Source: Natronosalvus caseinilyticus (GTDB lineage Archaea; Halobacteriota; Halobacteria; Halobacteriales; Natrialbaceae). From it: a stretch of DNA of 64,000 nucleotides. The DNA is taken from assembly GCF_017357105.1 (NCBI RefSeq), contig NZ_CP071596.1, positions 3,286,001-3,350,000 on the forward strand, given 5' to 3'. The notes beneath the pieces are model-generated. The model saw nothing but the letters and a program-made list of their open reading frames with translations, was not told where the DNA came from and ran no database searches. Position 1 is the first letter of the stretch; each line of letters starts with the position of its first letter. Below are positions 44,235 through 52,702 of this stretch, piece by piece. Both the position numbers and the translations under genes were made by a program.

Positions 44235-45551
44235 TTAGTTGATCACGTCGCGCATCTCCTCGGCAACTTCGTCCGCGACGGTCTGGGCGTCTTCTCCTTC
44301 GGACACTCGTCTGACCGCTTTAGCGACGAGCGTGCGGCTGGTGATGTCCCCGAATTCGGGGATCATCTGGCCGTCGACGTAGCCGAAGCGTTCGATGTTG
44401 TCGAACGCGCCCGAGATGTTTCCGAGGGTCTCTTGCCCCCACTCCTGAAGCGTCTCGTTATCGCGGTACGCGTCGCTTTCGGCCGTCGACTGGAGTACTG
44501 GGTTCATACCCCCGGGCGCCATGTGAAGGAAGTCGACGTATTCCTCGCCAGTGAGAACGTGCTCAACGAAGCCCTGTGCGGTCTCCGTCTCGGTGTCGCT
44601 GGCGGTGTCGAGTACGTTGAACATGACGAGCTGACCGAACGAACTGCGCCGCTCATGCTCGATGTACGGTGCGAAGGAGGTGTCCTCTGCCAGTCCGTCC
44701 GCGTTGCTGGAGATGTCGCCCATGATGTACGAGGAGTACATGATGAGGTGACACTGGTCGTTGAGATACGTGTTATTCGCCGTGTCGAAGGTATCGGCCC
44801 CCGGTGGGCTATATTCGGCGAGTGAACCGTAGAACTCGAGCGCTTCGACCATCTCGTCGCTGTCGAAGACGATTTCGCCGTCGGCGTTGAATACGCGAGC
44901 CCCGTTCGACCGGGCGTAAGGCGTGAAACACTGCCGGGCGAACGGCGTCTCGTCGGAGCCGACGACGACCCCGTACTCGTCGTTGTCCGGATCGTGGAGC
45001 GTCTCCGCGGCCTCGAGGATGGCGTCCCACGTCGTAGGGGCGTCGAGTCCGGCGTCGTCGAACGCACTCTGTCGGTACCAGAATCCCTGCACCCAACCGT
45101 GAGCCGGAACCGCCAGCAGGTCGCCGTCGGCGGACGTCGCAAGCGATAGTGCGCCCTCGTAAAAGTCGTCTCGGCCAATTTCGTCGACGATCGACTCCGC
45201 CGTGTCGCTCGAGAGGAGTCCCTCGCTTCCGAGGTTCTGCATCGGGTCCAGCCCCCACTCCCCGAACGCCGGCAAGGTGTCCGATGCCTGTGCCGACGAA
45301 ATCTGCGTGGGGAGGTCGCCTTCCTCGACCGGGACCATGTCGATCTCTCCGCCGTCGTAGCTATCGATCAGCTTCTGCAGGACTTCCTGTCGATCCTGCT
45401 CGACGTTCGTCGTCCAGAACGTGGTTTCGTTGGTTCCGTCGTCACCCCCCGTGATGGTACTCAGACACCCTGCAGTCGCTCCGGCGGCTGCCGTTACCCC
45501 GATCCCCTGCAGTACCGCTCGCCGATCGAACCCGAGTTCTCGGTCTGTCAT
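44235..45551 (-). CDS. Tat-exported lipoprotein sugar-binding protein
   Basis: 438 aa extracellular solute-binding protein of ABC family 1. The signal FDRRAVLQGIGVTAAAGATAGC has a twin-Arg motif and a lipobox (TAGC), so the mature protein would be anchored via Cys near residue 30. The mature part has YDGGEIDMVPVEEGDLPTQIS and GWVQGFWYRQSAFDDAGLDAPTTWDAILEAAETL, typical of MalE-type proteins. Start MTDRELG (45551); the two ATG/GTG codons before it do not extend a conserved part. The ligand is unknown. Confidence 0.93.
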   Translation of the reverse strand: MTDRELGFDRRAVLQGIGVTAAAGATAGCLSTITGGDDGTNETTFWTTNVEQDRQEVLQKLIDSYDGGEIDMVPVEEGDLPTQISSAQASDTLPAFGEWGLDPMQNLGSEGLLSSDTAESIVDEIGRDDFYEGALSLATSADGDLLAVPAHGWVQGFWYRQSAFDDAGLDAPTTWDAILEAAETLHDPDNDEYGVVVGSDETPFARQCFTPYARSNGARVFNADGEIVFDSDEMVEALEFYGSLAEYSPPGADTFDTANNTYLNDQCHLIMYSSYIMGDISSNADGLAEDTSFAPYIEHERRSSFGQLVMFNVLDTASDTETETAQGFVEHVLTGEEYVDFLHMAPGGMNPVLQSTAESDAYRDNETLQEWGQETLGNISGAFDNIERFGYVDGQMIPEFGDITSRTLVAKAVRRVSEGEDAQTVADEVAEEMRDVIN

Positions 45552-45651
45552 GGTAGTCCATCCCAATATGGAGAATAATACTACTTAATGTTTTTGGGTG
45601 TCTTATTCACTAAGGTTACTACGGATGTCAGTGCGTGGTCGTCGTGGTGCG
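45552..45651 (-). promoter_or_regulatory. AT-rich gap with probable internal promoter for the transporter genes
   Basis: This is the only sizeable gap (100 bp) in the ten-gene cluster. It is AT-rich near 45575-45600 with a T-run and TTAAG/TATTATT-like elements on the minus strand, about 25-45 bp before the binding-protein ATG. It suggests separate expression of the highly needed binding protein. Confidence 0.45.
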
Positions 45652-47190
45652 TTACTCCGCTGGTGCACATCGCAGTCGCAAACGATACGAGGATCTCCCG
45701 TCGATTGCGAGTGAAACCGTTCCGTTCGAGAGCTGGAGTGATCCCTCGTCGACCGCCGCCTCGACGGCCTCGACGGTGAGGAGACCGGAACCGATCGACG
45801 CCTCCCGAGGCTCGTCGCTCACGTTCGAGAGAACGAGAACGATCCACCCGGAGCCGCGCGCGTCTCCCGCGTCTGGGAATCCAATAGGGTCCGCGTCGTC
45901 GGGTCGAACGTGGTGAACCAACACCGGTGGCTCGGGTAGGTCGAGGAAGCTCTGCGTCAGCCCGCGGGATCGCTCCTCGAGCGGCTTGGCCGTGGATTCA
46001 CCGGTTGTCTGGACCAGCGGCTCGTGGTGCTCGGCTTCCATTCCTAGCCGATGAGCTCTCGCTTCGTCGAACGAATCGGCGTGTAGCTGAAAGTGATACT
46101 GCGCACGCACGAGCCCCGGCTGACGGGCCCGAAAGTTCGTATCCCAGTAGTTGCTCGTCACCCAGCCCAACAGTAACGCCCGCTCGAGATCGGTGGTCGA
46201 ACGAGTCTCCGCGAAGTGATAGCCGCCGAACTGCACCATCGGGTTGAGCGGACAACCGACCGTGACGCTCCGTTCCTCGCCGCCGAAGGCGACCCACCGC
46301 TGTGCGGTGTAGTAGTCGTGGCACGTTCCGGACAACTGGTCGCGGCCGGGACGCATCGCGTGCCCGCCGACGTCGACGTACGGAGTAGGGCTGTCGAGGG
46401 CGAACGGGAACGTCAGGTACGTCGATTCGGGGTGCGTGTCCAGTCCCATCTCCCACGCCGCGTCGACGACCATCGAATCTCCGGAATCCTCGAGGAATAG
46501 CCGTAACGAAACGGGGGAGCGAAGCGTCGGTACGCGGAGACGCTGCCGGATCTCGAATCCGCCCGGGAGCGCCGAAACTCGATGACTGAGCACCTCGTTC
46601 GACCGTTCACGGCTGGCGCCCCAGTCGGCCCGAAATCCGTCGTACGTCCCGGTCGCACCCGTCGCTACGAGTCGACGATTCACGTCGGCGTCGTACCGAT
46701 AGAGCAACTGTCGGGGTCGCTCGTGCCCTTCGTCCGCGACTCGTTCGTGAACGATTCCTGCGAATCCCTCTTCACAGGAGCCGTCGATCCACTCTGTCTC
46801 GCGTTCGACGTCGTACCAACTCGAGACGCCGCCGCGCTCCAGGTCGAACGTTACCCGGTAGCCGCCGGTTTCGATTACCTCGCTTCGGTCGATTCGTTCA
46901 CCCTCGAGGATGCGCAGTTCGTCCGCCGAAACGACGACGTATCCGAATCCCGGAAGCTCCGTTGGCGGCAGCCAGTAGGCATTCGATCCGAAGACGGCCG
47001 AGTCGTCCCCGTTGTCGAACGCCGCAGGCGTCGAGCGCGATCGGTCCCGGTCCTGAAAGTGGCGGGCGGCCGTCGGATCGTCGACGATGCCGCGGGGACT
47101 GACGACGTGCCGCGAGATCGGGCCTAACTGGGTTCGTCGCCACGGAAGCGGGTTCACGACGAGCAGATCGGTCGACGGATTTTCACTCAT
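45652..47190 (-). CDS. GH38-type alpha-mannosidase, C-terminal half (separate protein)
   Basis: 512 aa, beta-rich. DLLVVNPLPWRRTQLGPISRHVV is the start of the GH38 C-terminal beta-sandwich region. FDLERGGVSSWYDVE near 123-137, GFEIRQRLRVPTLRSPVSLRLFLE and TYLTFPFALDSPTPYVDVGG also match. It lacks the catalytic HxD domain, which is in the gene just upstream. Start MSENPSTD at 47190 overlaps the upstream stop (ATGAGTGA, 8 bp). The two products probably assemble into one enzyme. No signal peptide is seen. Confidence 0.82.
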   Translation of the reverse strand: MSENPSTDLLVVNPLPWRRTQLGPISRHVVSPRGIVDDPTAARHFQDRDRSRSTPAAFDNGDDSAVFGSNAYWLPPTELPGFGYVVVSADELRILEGERIDRSEVIETGGYRVTFDLERGGVSSWYDVERETEWIDGSCEEGFAGIVHERVADEGHERPRQLLYRYDADVNRRLVATGATGTYDGFRADWGASRERSNEVLSHRVSALPGGFEIRQRLRVPTLRSPVSLRLFLEDSGDSMVVDAAWEMGLDTHPESTYLTFPFALDSPTPYVDVGGHAMRPGRDQLSGTCHDYYTAQRWVAFGGEERSVTVGCPLNPMVQFGGYHFAETRSTTDLERALLLGWVTSNYWDTNFRARQPGLVRAQYHFQLHADSFDEARAHRLGMEAEHHEPLVQTTGESTAKPLEERSRGLTQSFLDLPEPPVLVHHVRPDDADPIGFPDAGDARGSGWIVLVLSNVSDEPREASIGSGLLTVEAVEAAVDEGSLQLSNGTVSLAIDGRSSYRLRLRCAPAE

Positions 47191-48499
47191 CGGCCACCTC
47201 CTCGGAAGCGACTTCACGATCGGGCGTGCACTCGGCCTCGCGGTCGCGTTCCGCCGCAGTTTCCGCCCCGTCCGCGTCGAGAACGTAGCGGGCTACCTCT
47301 GCCACCGCATCCCGTCGTAGCGCGTTGCTGTCGTTGCGTGCCGAGTGGGCGTACTGGGCCTTGTGATTCCACTGGGTTCGCGTGTCTTCGCTCTGCGGGT
47401 CGCTTATCGCGGTGTCCGCACCCCACGTGTGCTCGTCGTAGTACGCGAGGTTCCGCCACGCGCGTTCTCGAGTACCGGCGCCCACGCGACGGTAGCGTGG
47501 CCGTTCGTTCCGCCCGTTGCCCAGCGCACCGAGGACCGCCTCCATCGCGTCTGCAGTCAGCAGTCTGCGCCGACTCTCACGGTTGATCCCCGTTTCGCGA
47601 GCGCTGCTGAGACAGCCGAAGTTCCAGTAATCCGTCCAATCGCCGCGTCGAATCGGCGCGTCTCCGAGGGCGTCGTCGACGGACTCCCACCACAGGGAGG
47701 GCGTCGACAGTTTGAGCCGTGGAGACCGCCCCTCGCGGACTGCTGGTCGGTCGTTCCACGCCTCGACGAACGCGCCGTACCGGTCGAACGGCGGCCCGTT
47801 GTCGCCGAACGGGTGGTACGCCGGGATCGGAAGCGTCGGCAAATCGTACCCCACGGCGTCGAGACGGTCGGCGACCGCCTCCCAGCGAGTTTGGAACGTC
47901 TCGAGGTCTCGTTCGATGCCGAGATTCCAACCCGCGGAGTAGTGATAGCCGTCGAGGGTCGGGATCGTTCGGCCGCTCGGCCCCTCCCAGCGAAACAACG
48001 ACGGTCGGTCGGTCGCGGCCGCGCCGAAGTGGTTGTTGATCCCCATCCAAAATCCCTCGATTCCGGCGTCCAGGAGTGCGTCGACGAGGGGCCAGTTCTG
48101 TCCGTTGACGTCGAAGTTCACAGCGTATCGGACGTCGAACCCGTACCGGTCTCGAAGAATTTCGACCGGGCGAAGCGACTCGACGGTTTCCGCGGGGCCG
48201 TACAGCGGCGTCGCGTTCGCCAGCATTCCCGTGATTTCGATCCGACCGGCCGACTCCGCGCGCTGGAGTGCTTTGATCCGCTCTGGCGGCGCCGATTCGA
48301 GCCAGTGCAGGAGCGGCGCGGTCGCCTCTACCGTCCACCGAAACGCTGCGGGTCCGTCGATGGCGAGATCCTCCTCTGCCAGGTCGATGGCTCGCTCGAG
48401 AAACCGGCAATGCAGGTCCCAGAGCGTCGGCTGATCGTGAGTGTACCCGACGTCGGTGTGTGAGAGGTGAACGACGTGTATTTCGTCAACAGTTGTCAT
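47183..48499 (-). CDS. GH38-type alpha-mannosidase, catalytic half (separate protein)
   Basis: 438 aa. HVVHLSHTDVGYTHDQPTLW at residues 7-26 carries the zinc-binding His-x-Asp of the GH38 barrel. FDVNGQNWPLVDALLDAGIEGFWMGIN near 133 probably includes the nucleophile Asp. EHTWGADTAISDP near 352 supplies a further His and closes the catalytic region. The C-terminal 40 residues are an acidic, unconserved tail, so the protein ends naturally before the beta domains that other GH38 enzymes carry. It is the first gene of the ten-gene cluster, with a TATA box 25 bp upstream. Its substrate may be a mannoside or mannosylglycerate; not determined. Confidence 0.85.
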   Translation of the reverse strand: MTTVDEIHVVHLSHTDVGYTHDQPTLWDLHCRFLERAIDLAEEDLAIDGPAAFRWTVEATAPLLHWLESAPPERIKALQRAESAGRIEITGMLANATPLYGPAETVESLRPVEILRDRYGFDVRYAVNFDVNGQNWPLVDALLDAGIEGFWMGINNHFGAAATDRPSLFRWEGPSGRTIPTLDGYHYSAGWNLGIERDLETFQTRWEAVADRLDAVGYDLPTLPIPAYHPFGDNGPPFDRYGAFVEAWNDRPAVREGRSPRLKLSTPSLWWESVDDALGDAPIRRGDWTDYWNFGCLSSARETGINRESRRRLLTADAMEAVLGALGNGRNERPRYRRVGAGTRERAWRNLAYYDEHTWGADTAISDPQSEDTRTQWNHKAQYAHSARNDSNALRRDAVAEVARYVLDADGAETAAERDREAECTPDREVASEEVADE

Positions 48500-48520
48500 A
48501 CGCAAGCGGTGTCTCACAAA

Positions 48521-48530
48521 GATATATAAG
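48521..48530 (-). promoter_or_regulatory. TATA box of the GH38-transporter cluster
   Basis: CTTATATATC on the minus strand is centred about 27 bp before the ATG at 48499, so the first mRNA is leaderless. Confidence 0.75.
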
Positions 48531-48549
48531 CATTTGCTACTGTGTAGGT

Positions 48550-48557
48550 ACTATAGT
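48550..48557. promoter_or_regulatory. Palindromic candidate operator between the divergent sugar operons
   Basis: ACTATAGT is a perfect 8 bp palindrome between the GH38 TATA box and the TrmB gene. TrmB regulators bind palindromic sites with TACT half-sites near promoters, and this one reads TACTATAGTG. Regulation by the adjacent gene is inferred. Confidence 0.5.
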
Positions 48558-48616
48558 GAAAATATATGTATCGTGTAATCGATCGTCGACCACCTCGTAC
48601 AGACAAAGGATAATCA

Positions 48617-48621
48617 GGTGA
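48617..48621 (+). promoter_or_regulatory. Shine-Dalgarno site of the TrmB gene
   Basis: GGTGA lies four bases before ATG 48626. It fixes this start and implies a transcript with a leader, unlike the divergent gene. Confidence 0.6.
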
Positions 48622-48625
48622 GAAG

Positions 48626-49726
48626 ATGAACGAAGACGACCTTCGATCCGGGCTTCAGGAAGCCGGCCTCTCCCAGTACGAGGCCGATGCCTACCTCGCA
48701 ATTCTCGAGCGCGGTACCGCACCAGCGGTCAAGATTGCCGAGCAGGCAGGGGTACCGAAATCAAGGATTTATGACGTACTCAGGGATCTCGAGCGGGACA
48801 ACTACATCGAAACCTTCGAGCAGGACTCGGCGCTAACAGCCCAGCCGCGCGATCCCGCGGACGTGATGGCCGATCTCGAGGAGCGAGCGAAGACGCTCTC
48901 GACGACCGCGAAGGCGATCGAAGAGCGCTGGGAACAGCCGGAGATCAGCGATCACAAAATCTCGATCGTCAAGCGCTTCGACTCGGTCATCGAGCAGTTC
49001 CAGATAGCAGCCGAAGCAGCGACCAATCGAATCCAGATCGCCGTCTCACCGTCGCAACTCGAGGCGGTCCGCCCGTCACTCGAGGACGCCGTCGAGCGCG
49101 GCGTCTTCGTGAAACTCTGTATCGCCACCGGGTTCGAGGAGCCCCACGTCGTCGAGGAGATTGACTTCGAGAGCGTGGCGACCGAGGCTCGACACCGGAC
49201 GTTGCCGGCGCCGTTTACCGCGCTCGTCGATCGGACCCACACGTTCTTTTCGTCTCAGTCGCACCCGAGTGACCAGTACGGAATTATCATCGACGACTTC
49301 ACGCTATCGTACGTGTTCCACTGGTACTTCCAGAGCGCACTCTGGGGAACGTGGCAACCAGTCTACGCCCCCGCTGCGGGCACCAAACGGGAATACGTCG
49401 ACGTGCGCGAATGTGTCCAGGACATCGCGCCGATCGTCAATGCTGGCACTGCGATACCGGCTACCGTTCGTGGGTTCGACACACAGACGGGCGAGAACGT
49501 AAGCCTCTCCGGGGAGATCACGGAGATTATCTCCGCAGGACGGCCCGACGAGGACGGGGCGCTGACGCTGACGCAACTGGCCGGACAGGCGACCCTCGTC
49601 CTCGAATCCGACGGTCTCGAGTACGGCATCGGCGGGCGAGGGGCGACCCTCGAGGACATCGAAGCGACGCGTGTGGTCATCGACCCACCCGAATCGATCG
49701 ATGGCGACGTGGGGGGTGAGACCTGA
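48626..49726 (+). CDS. TrmB-family sugar-sensing transcriptional regulator
   Basis: 366 aa. The winged-helix DNA-binding domain is at 5-75 (GLSQYEADAYLAILERGTAPAVKIAEQAGVPKSRIYDVLRDLERDNYIE). A coiled linker, a PLD-like or sugar-binding domain (about 110-250) and a C-terminal beta domain (GFDTQTGENVSLSGEITEI onward) complete the full-length TrmB layout. TrmB proteins respond to sugars and act as repressor or activator. It is divergent from the GH38-transporter cluster and heads the operon with the isomerase and dehydrogenase. Confidence 0.93.
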   Translation: MNEDDLRSGLQEAGLSQYEADAYLAILERGTAPAVKIAEQAGVPKSRIYDVLRDLERDNYIETFEQDSALTAQPRDPADVMADLEERAKTLSTTAKAIEERWEQPEISDHKISIVKRFDSVIEQFQIAAEAATNRIQIAVSPSQLEAVRPSLEDAVERGVFVKLCIATGFEEPHVVEEIDFESVATEARHRTLPAPFTALVDRTHTFFSSQSHPSDQYGIIIDDFTLSYVFHWYFQSALWGTWQPVYAPAAGTKREYVDVRECVQDIAPIVNAGTAIPATVRGFDTQTGENVSLSGEITEIISAGRPDEDGALTLTQLAGQATLVLESDGLEYGIGGRGATLEDIEATRVVIDPPESIDGDVGGET

Positions 49727-50538
49727 TGCGCTTCGGCCTCAACCAGAGCGGGTTCCCCGCGGACGATCTCGAAACGACCTGCGAGATCCTCTCAGCAGCG
49801 GGGTACGACGGCATCGAGCCGAACCTCGAGCGCGGCGGCCCGCTAACGACCGACGCCGGCCGGCGCGAGGTCGCAGCGACGATCGCGGACTATGGCCTCG
49901 AGGTGCCGGCAATTTCGACGATCGAGCACTGGGAGTACCCCCTTTCGAGTTCGGAGGACGAACGCCGCGAGGTCGGCATGGAACTCGCCAAAAACATGAT
50001 CGATGCCGCCGTCGCACTCGACGCCGAGAACGTGCTGATCGTCCCCGCCGTGATCGAGGACGGGCGCGAGTACGATCTCGGATACGACCAGGCGGTCGAG
50101 TCGGTCCGTGAACTGGCTGGATACGCCGAAGCACGGGACGTCACCCTGGCTCTCGAAAACGTCCAGAATAACTTTCTCCCGTCTCCCACCGAATTCGAAG
50201 CGTTCCTCGAGGAGGTTTCGGAAGCAGGACCCGTCGCGGCCTACTTCGACGTCGGAAACGCGCTCCGCTCGGGACTTCCGAGTCGCTGGCTGGCGACACT
50301 CCAGGGCCAAATTTCCAGAATCCACGTCAAGGACTGGCTGGTCGACAACCATCGTGTGACCTATCCACCACAAGGCGACGTCGACTGGGAGCGTGTTCGC
50401 GAGACGCTCTCGGAAATCGAGTACGACGGCTGGATCACCGCAGAGGTGCCGGCGTATCCGTCGTTCCCCGAGCGAATGCCTGTAGACGTGCTGGAGACGA
50501 TGCGATTTCTCTTCGGAGACGGGGGTGAGCGGGCGTGA
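49726..50538 (+). CDS. Sugar phosphate isomerase/epimerase (xylose-isomerase-like TIM barrel)
   Basis: 270 aa AP-endonuclease-2/hydroxypyruvate-isomerase fold. Metal ligands appear as Glu in LALENVQN near 144, Asp in AAYFDVGNAL near 173 and His in ISRIHVKDWLVDN near 196. A final Glu is in WITAEVPAYP near 237. The family includes hydroxypyruvate isomerase, inosose dehydratase and tagatose epimerase. The start shares one base with the TrmB stop (TGATG). The exact reaction is unknown. Confidence 0.9.
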   Translation: MRFGLNQSGFPADDLETTCEILSAAGYDGIEPNLERGGPLTTDAGRREVAATIADYGLEVPAISTIEHWEYPLSSSEDERREVGMELAKNMIDAAVALDAENVLIVPAVIEDGREYDLGYDQAVESVRELAGYAEARDVTLALENVQNNFLPSPTEFEAFLEEVSEAGPVAAYFDVGNALRSGLPSRWLATLQGQISRIHVKDWLVDNHRVTYPPQGDVDWERVRETLSEIEYDGWITAEVPAYPSFPERMPVDVLETMRFLFGDGGERA

Positions 50539-51551
50539 CCAGATCCATCGTCGTCGGGCCGCTGTTCGAAGACGTCTGGCCGCTGGCCGCCGACCACCTT
50601 CGAACGTTGTGGACCGAGCGCGGTCCCGTCGACTATTATCGGCTCGAGGAGACACCCGATCGGCTAACGGCGGTCCTCGACGAACCCGGGTCCATAACCG
50701 AGATCGCTGCCCTCGGCGTTCCGGTCACCGATGCAGACATCGAAGCCCTTTCTGGGCTCGAGTCGGCGTTCGTCATGACCGATTCGATGTACGCGGTCGA
50801 CGAGTCGGTTCACGACCGCCTGCGCGAGCGCGGGGTCACCGTCCTCGATCACACGAACGAAGGGTTCTGGGCGCAGTCGGTTGCAGAGTTCGGCATCGGT
50901 CTCACTATCGATGCGCTCCGCCAGATCCCGCAGAAACACTCTCGAATGATCGAGAGCCACGATCCCTGGGATCTCGACCAGCTCGACAACGACGTGCCGG
51001 GTGCGAACGGTCACCAATTCGCTGACGATCCCCGGTTCACTAACGGTACCGTCGCCGGAACTCGAGTCCGCGTCGCCGGAGTCGGGAACATCGGAAGCAC
51101 CTACGCTGACGTCGCGAACGTCCTCGGCGCGGACGTTGCCGCCTACGACCCCTACGCCGACGAACCGTGCTTCCACCGTACCGGCGCGCGGCGCGTTCAC
51201 TCGCTCGAGGCGCTGGTCGCGGACGCCGAGGTGTTCGCGCCTACGGTTCCCCTGACCGACGCCACCGAGGGACTGATCACGGCCGACCTGATTCACGCGC
51301 TACCCGAGGGCTGTGTCGTCGTCCTGATCACGCGCGCTGGCGTCGTCGACATGGACGCGGTTCGCGAGCGCGTCCTCGCCGACGAGATCGCCCTCGCGGC
51401 GGACGTTTGGGACGAAGAACCACTGGCTCTCGAGGATCCACTGCTCGACCGGCACAACGTCGTTCACACCCCCCACATCGCGGGACGAACGCGGGACGCC
51501 AACGAGTCGTGGGCCGAGTTGCTAGACGCTCACTTTCGGGCCGCGGAGTAA
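50535..51551 (+). CDS. D-isomer-specific 2-hydroxyacid dehydrogenase
   Basis: 338 aa NAD(P)-dependent dehydrogenase. The dinucleotide-binding motif is VAGVGNIGSTYADV near 177. Catalytic Arg lies in LITRAGVVD, Glu in DVWDEEPLALED and His in HTPHIAGRT. GTG start at 50535, overlapping the isomerase stop (GTGA). The family includes glyoxylate/hydroxypyruvate reductases and 3-phosphoglycerate dehydrogenase. With a glycerate kinase in the neighbouring cluster, a hydroxypyruvate/glycerate or related sugar-acid reaction is plausible but unproven. Confidence 0.9.
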   Translation: MTRSIVVGPLFEDVWPLAADHLRTLWTERGPVDYYRLEETPDRLTAVLDEPGSITEIAALGVPVTDADIEALSGLESAFVMTDSMYAVDESVHDRLRERGVTVLDHTNEGFWAQSVAEFGIGLTIDALRQIPQKHSRMIESHDPWDLDQLDNDVPGANGHQFADDPRFTNGTVAGTRVRVAGVGNIGSTYADVANVLGADVAAYDPYADEPCFHRTGARRVHSLEALVADAEVFAPTVPLTDATEGLITADLIHALPEGCVVVLITRAGVVDMDAVRERVLADEIALAADVWDEEPLALEDPLLDRHNVVHTPHIAGRTRDANESWAELLDAHFRAAE

Positions 51552-51622
51552 TCGTTCCTCCTCTACGGCACCTGTACGCGAGTGTTCCTGGAGCACCCGA
51601 CGACGCCATCTACTCAATTCAT

Positions 51623-51640
51623 TACTATACACCTATAGTA
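51623..51640. repeat. AT-rich inverted repeat (TACTATA/TATAGTA)
   Basis: Perfect 7 bp arms surround a 4-base loop (CACC) in the convergent gap between the dehydrogenase and the hydrolase. It could act as a transcription terminator on both strands. Its half-site resembles the palindrome at 48550. Confidence 0.65.
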
Positions 51641-51643
51641 TAA

Positions 51644-51660
51644 ACTACAAGATCTGTAGT
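51644..51660. repeat. Second inverted repeat (ACTACA/TGTAGT)
   Basis: Six-base perfect arms with a 5-base spacer lie three bases from the previous inverted repeat, so two hairpins stand in tandem between converging genes. Confidence 0.6.
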
Positions 51661-51704
51661 GATATGCCAGCCGGATTGGTACAGCTTCTCGTGAGGACGC
51701 TACG

Positions 51705-52655
51705 TTACCGCACGAACCGCAAACGGATCCGGTCGGTGAGCTTCTCCATCGCCTCGGCCGACCGCTCGACCTCGTCGGCCAGGCTCAACGCACCGTGGGG
51801 CAACGAAGGGTAATGGTGATGGCTCACGGGCACGCCTGCATCTTCGAGCGCCTCGGCGTAAGCGATTCCCTCGTCACGAAGTGGGTCGTGGCCACAGGTG
51901 ACGACAGTAGTGGGCGGAAGCCTATCGAAGGAGGACGCCCGCAGGACCGACGCGTAGGGGTTCACGCCGTCGACCGGGTGTCGGAGGTACTGGTTCCAGA
52001 ACCAGCGCATGTCCGCGCGGGTGAGCAGTGGGCTGTCCGCGTTCTCCACGTACGACGGCGTGTCAAACGCGTGGTCGGTGATCGGATAGCAGAGCACCTG
52101 CTGGGCGAGCACGTCGTCTCCCCTGTGGGCGTCCCACCGGGCGACAGCGGCCGCGAGGTTGGCCCCCGCGCTCGAGCCACAGACCCCGATTCGATCCGGG
52201 TCGCCGCCGATGGCTGCCGCGTGTTCGCGGACCCACTCGAGGGCGGCGATGGCGTCCTCGAGCGGTGCCGGAAACGGGTGTTCGGGGGCGAGTCGATAGT
52301 CGACCGAGACGACCAGCGACTCGGTCTCTGCGGCGAAGGCCCGGCAGAGGTCGTCGGCGGAGTCGAGCGTGCCGAGCGTCCAGCCGCCGCCGTGATAGAA
52401 GAGGAGTACCGGGAGGTCGTGGGCCTCGAGCGGGCGGTAGACGCGAATCGGAATCTCGCTTCCGGCGTCAGCTCCGGGAATCGCGGTGTCTGTCACCTCG
52501 GGGAGCGAAATCGTCGGCTCGCCGCCGAAGACATCGTCCTCGAGTCGCCGGGCCGCCTCGACCGAGAGGGCGTGCCACGGCGGAAGCGATTGGTAGGTCG
52601 GTTCGGCGAGCAGGGCCGCGACCTGCGGATCGAGGTCGGTCCGTCGAGCGTCCAT
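51705..52655 (-). CDS. Alpha/beta hydrolase (HSL-type carboxylesterase)
   Basis: 316 aa. The oxyanion-hole motif FYHGGGWTLG is near 81. The nucleophile Ser is in CGSSAGANLA near 156. Asp lies in the GHDPLRDEG region and His in the HGALSL region. These mark the hormone-sensitive-lipase family of esterases. ATG 52655 was chosen; a GTG 21 bases upstream is possible. It is divergent from kynureninase with 55 bp between starts, so a role as kynurenine formamidase, which in eukaryotes is an HSL-like hydrolase, can be considered. It converges with the dehydrogenase. Confidence 0.88.
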   Translation of the reverse strand: MDARRTDLDPQVAALLAEPTYQSLPPWHALSVEAARRLEDDVFGGEPTISLPEVTDTAIPGADAGSEIPIRVYRPLEAHDLPVLLFYHGGGWTLGTLDSADDLCRAFAAETESLVVSVDYRLAPEHPFPAPLEDAIAALEWVREHAAAIGGDPDRIGVCGSSAGANLAAAVARWDAHRGDDVLAQQVLCYPITDHAFDTPSYVENADSPLLTRADMRWFWNQYLRHPVDGVNPYASVLRASSFDRLPPTTVVTCGHDPLRDEGIAYAEALEDAGVPVSHHHYPSLPHGALSLADEVERSAEAMEKLTDRIRLRFVR

Positions 52656-52702
52656 GACGGCCCTTTGCCGCGGCACAAAGATGAATGGGGGTGGCCCCGA
52701 AG

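Noticed and set aside
47183-47190. Frameshift or sequencing error between the GH38 halves
   Set aside because: The junction is a clean stop/start overlap and the upstream protein ends in an unconserved acidic tail rather than breaking inside a conserved motif. An error cannot be fully excluded without reads.
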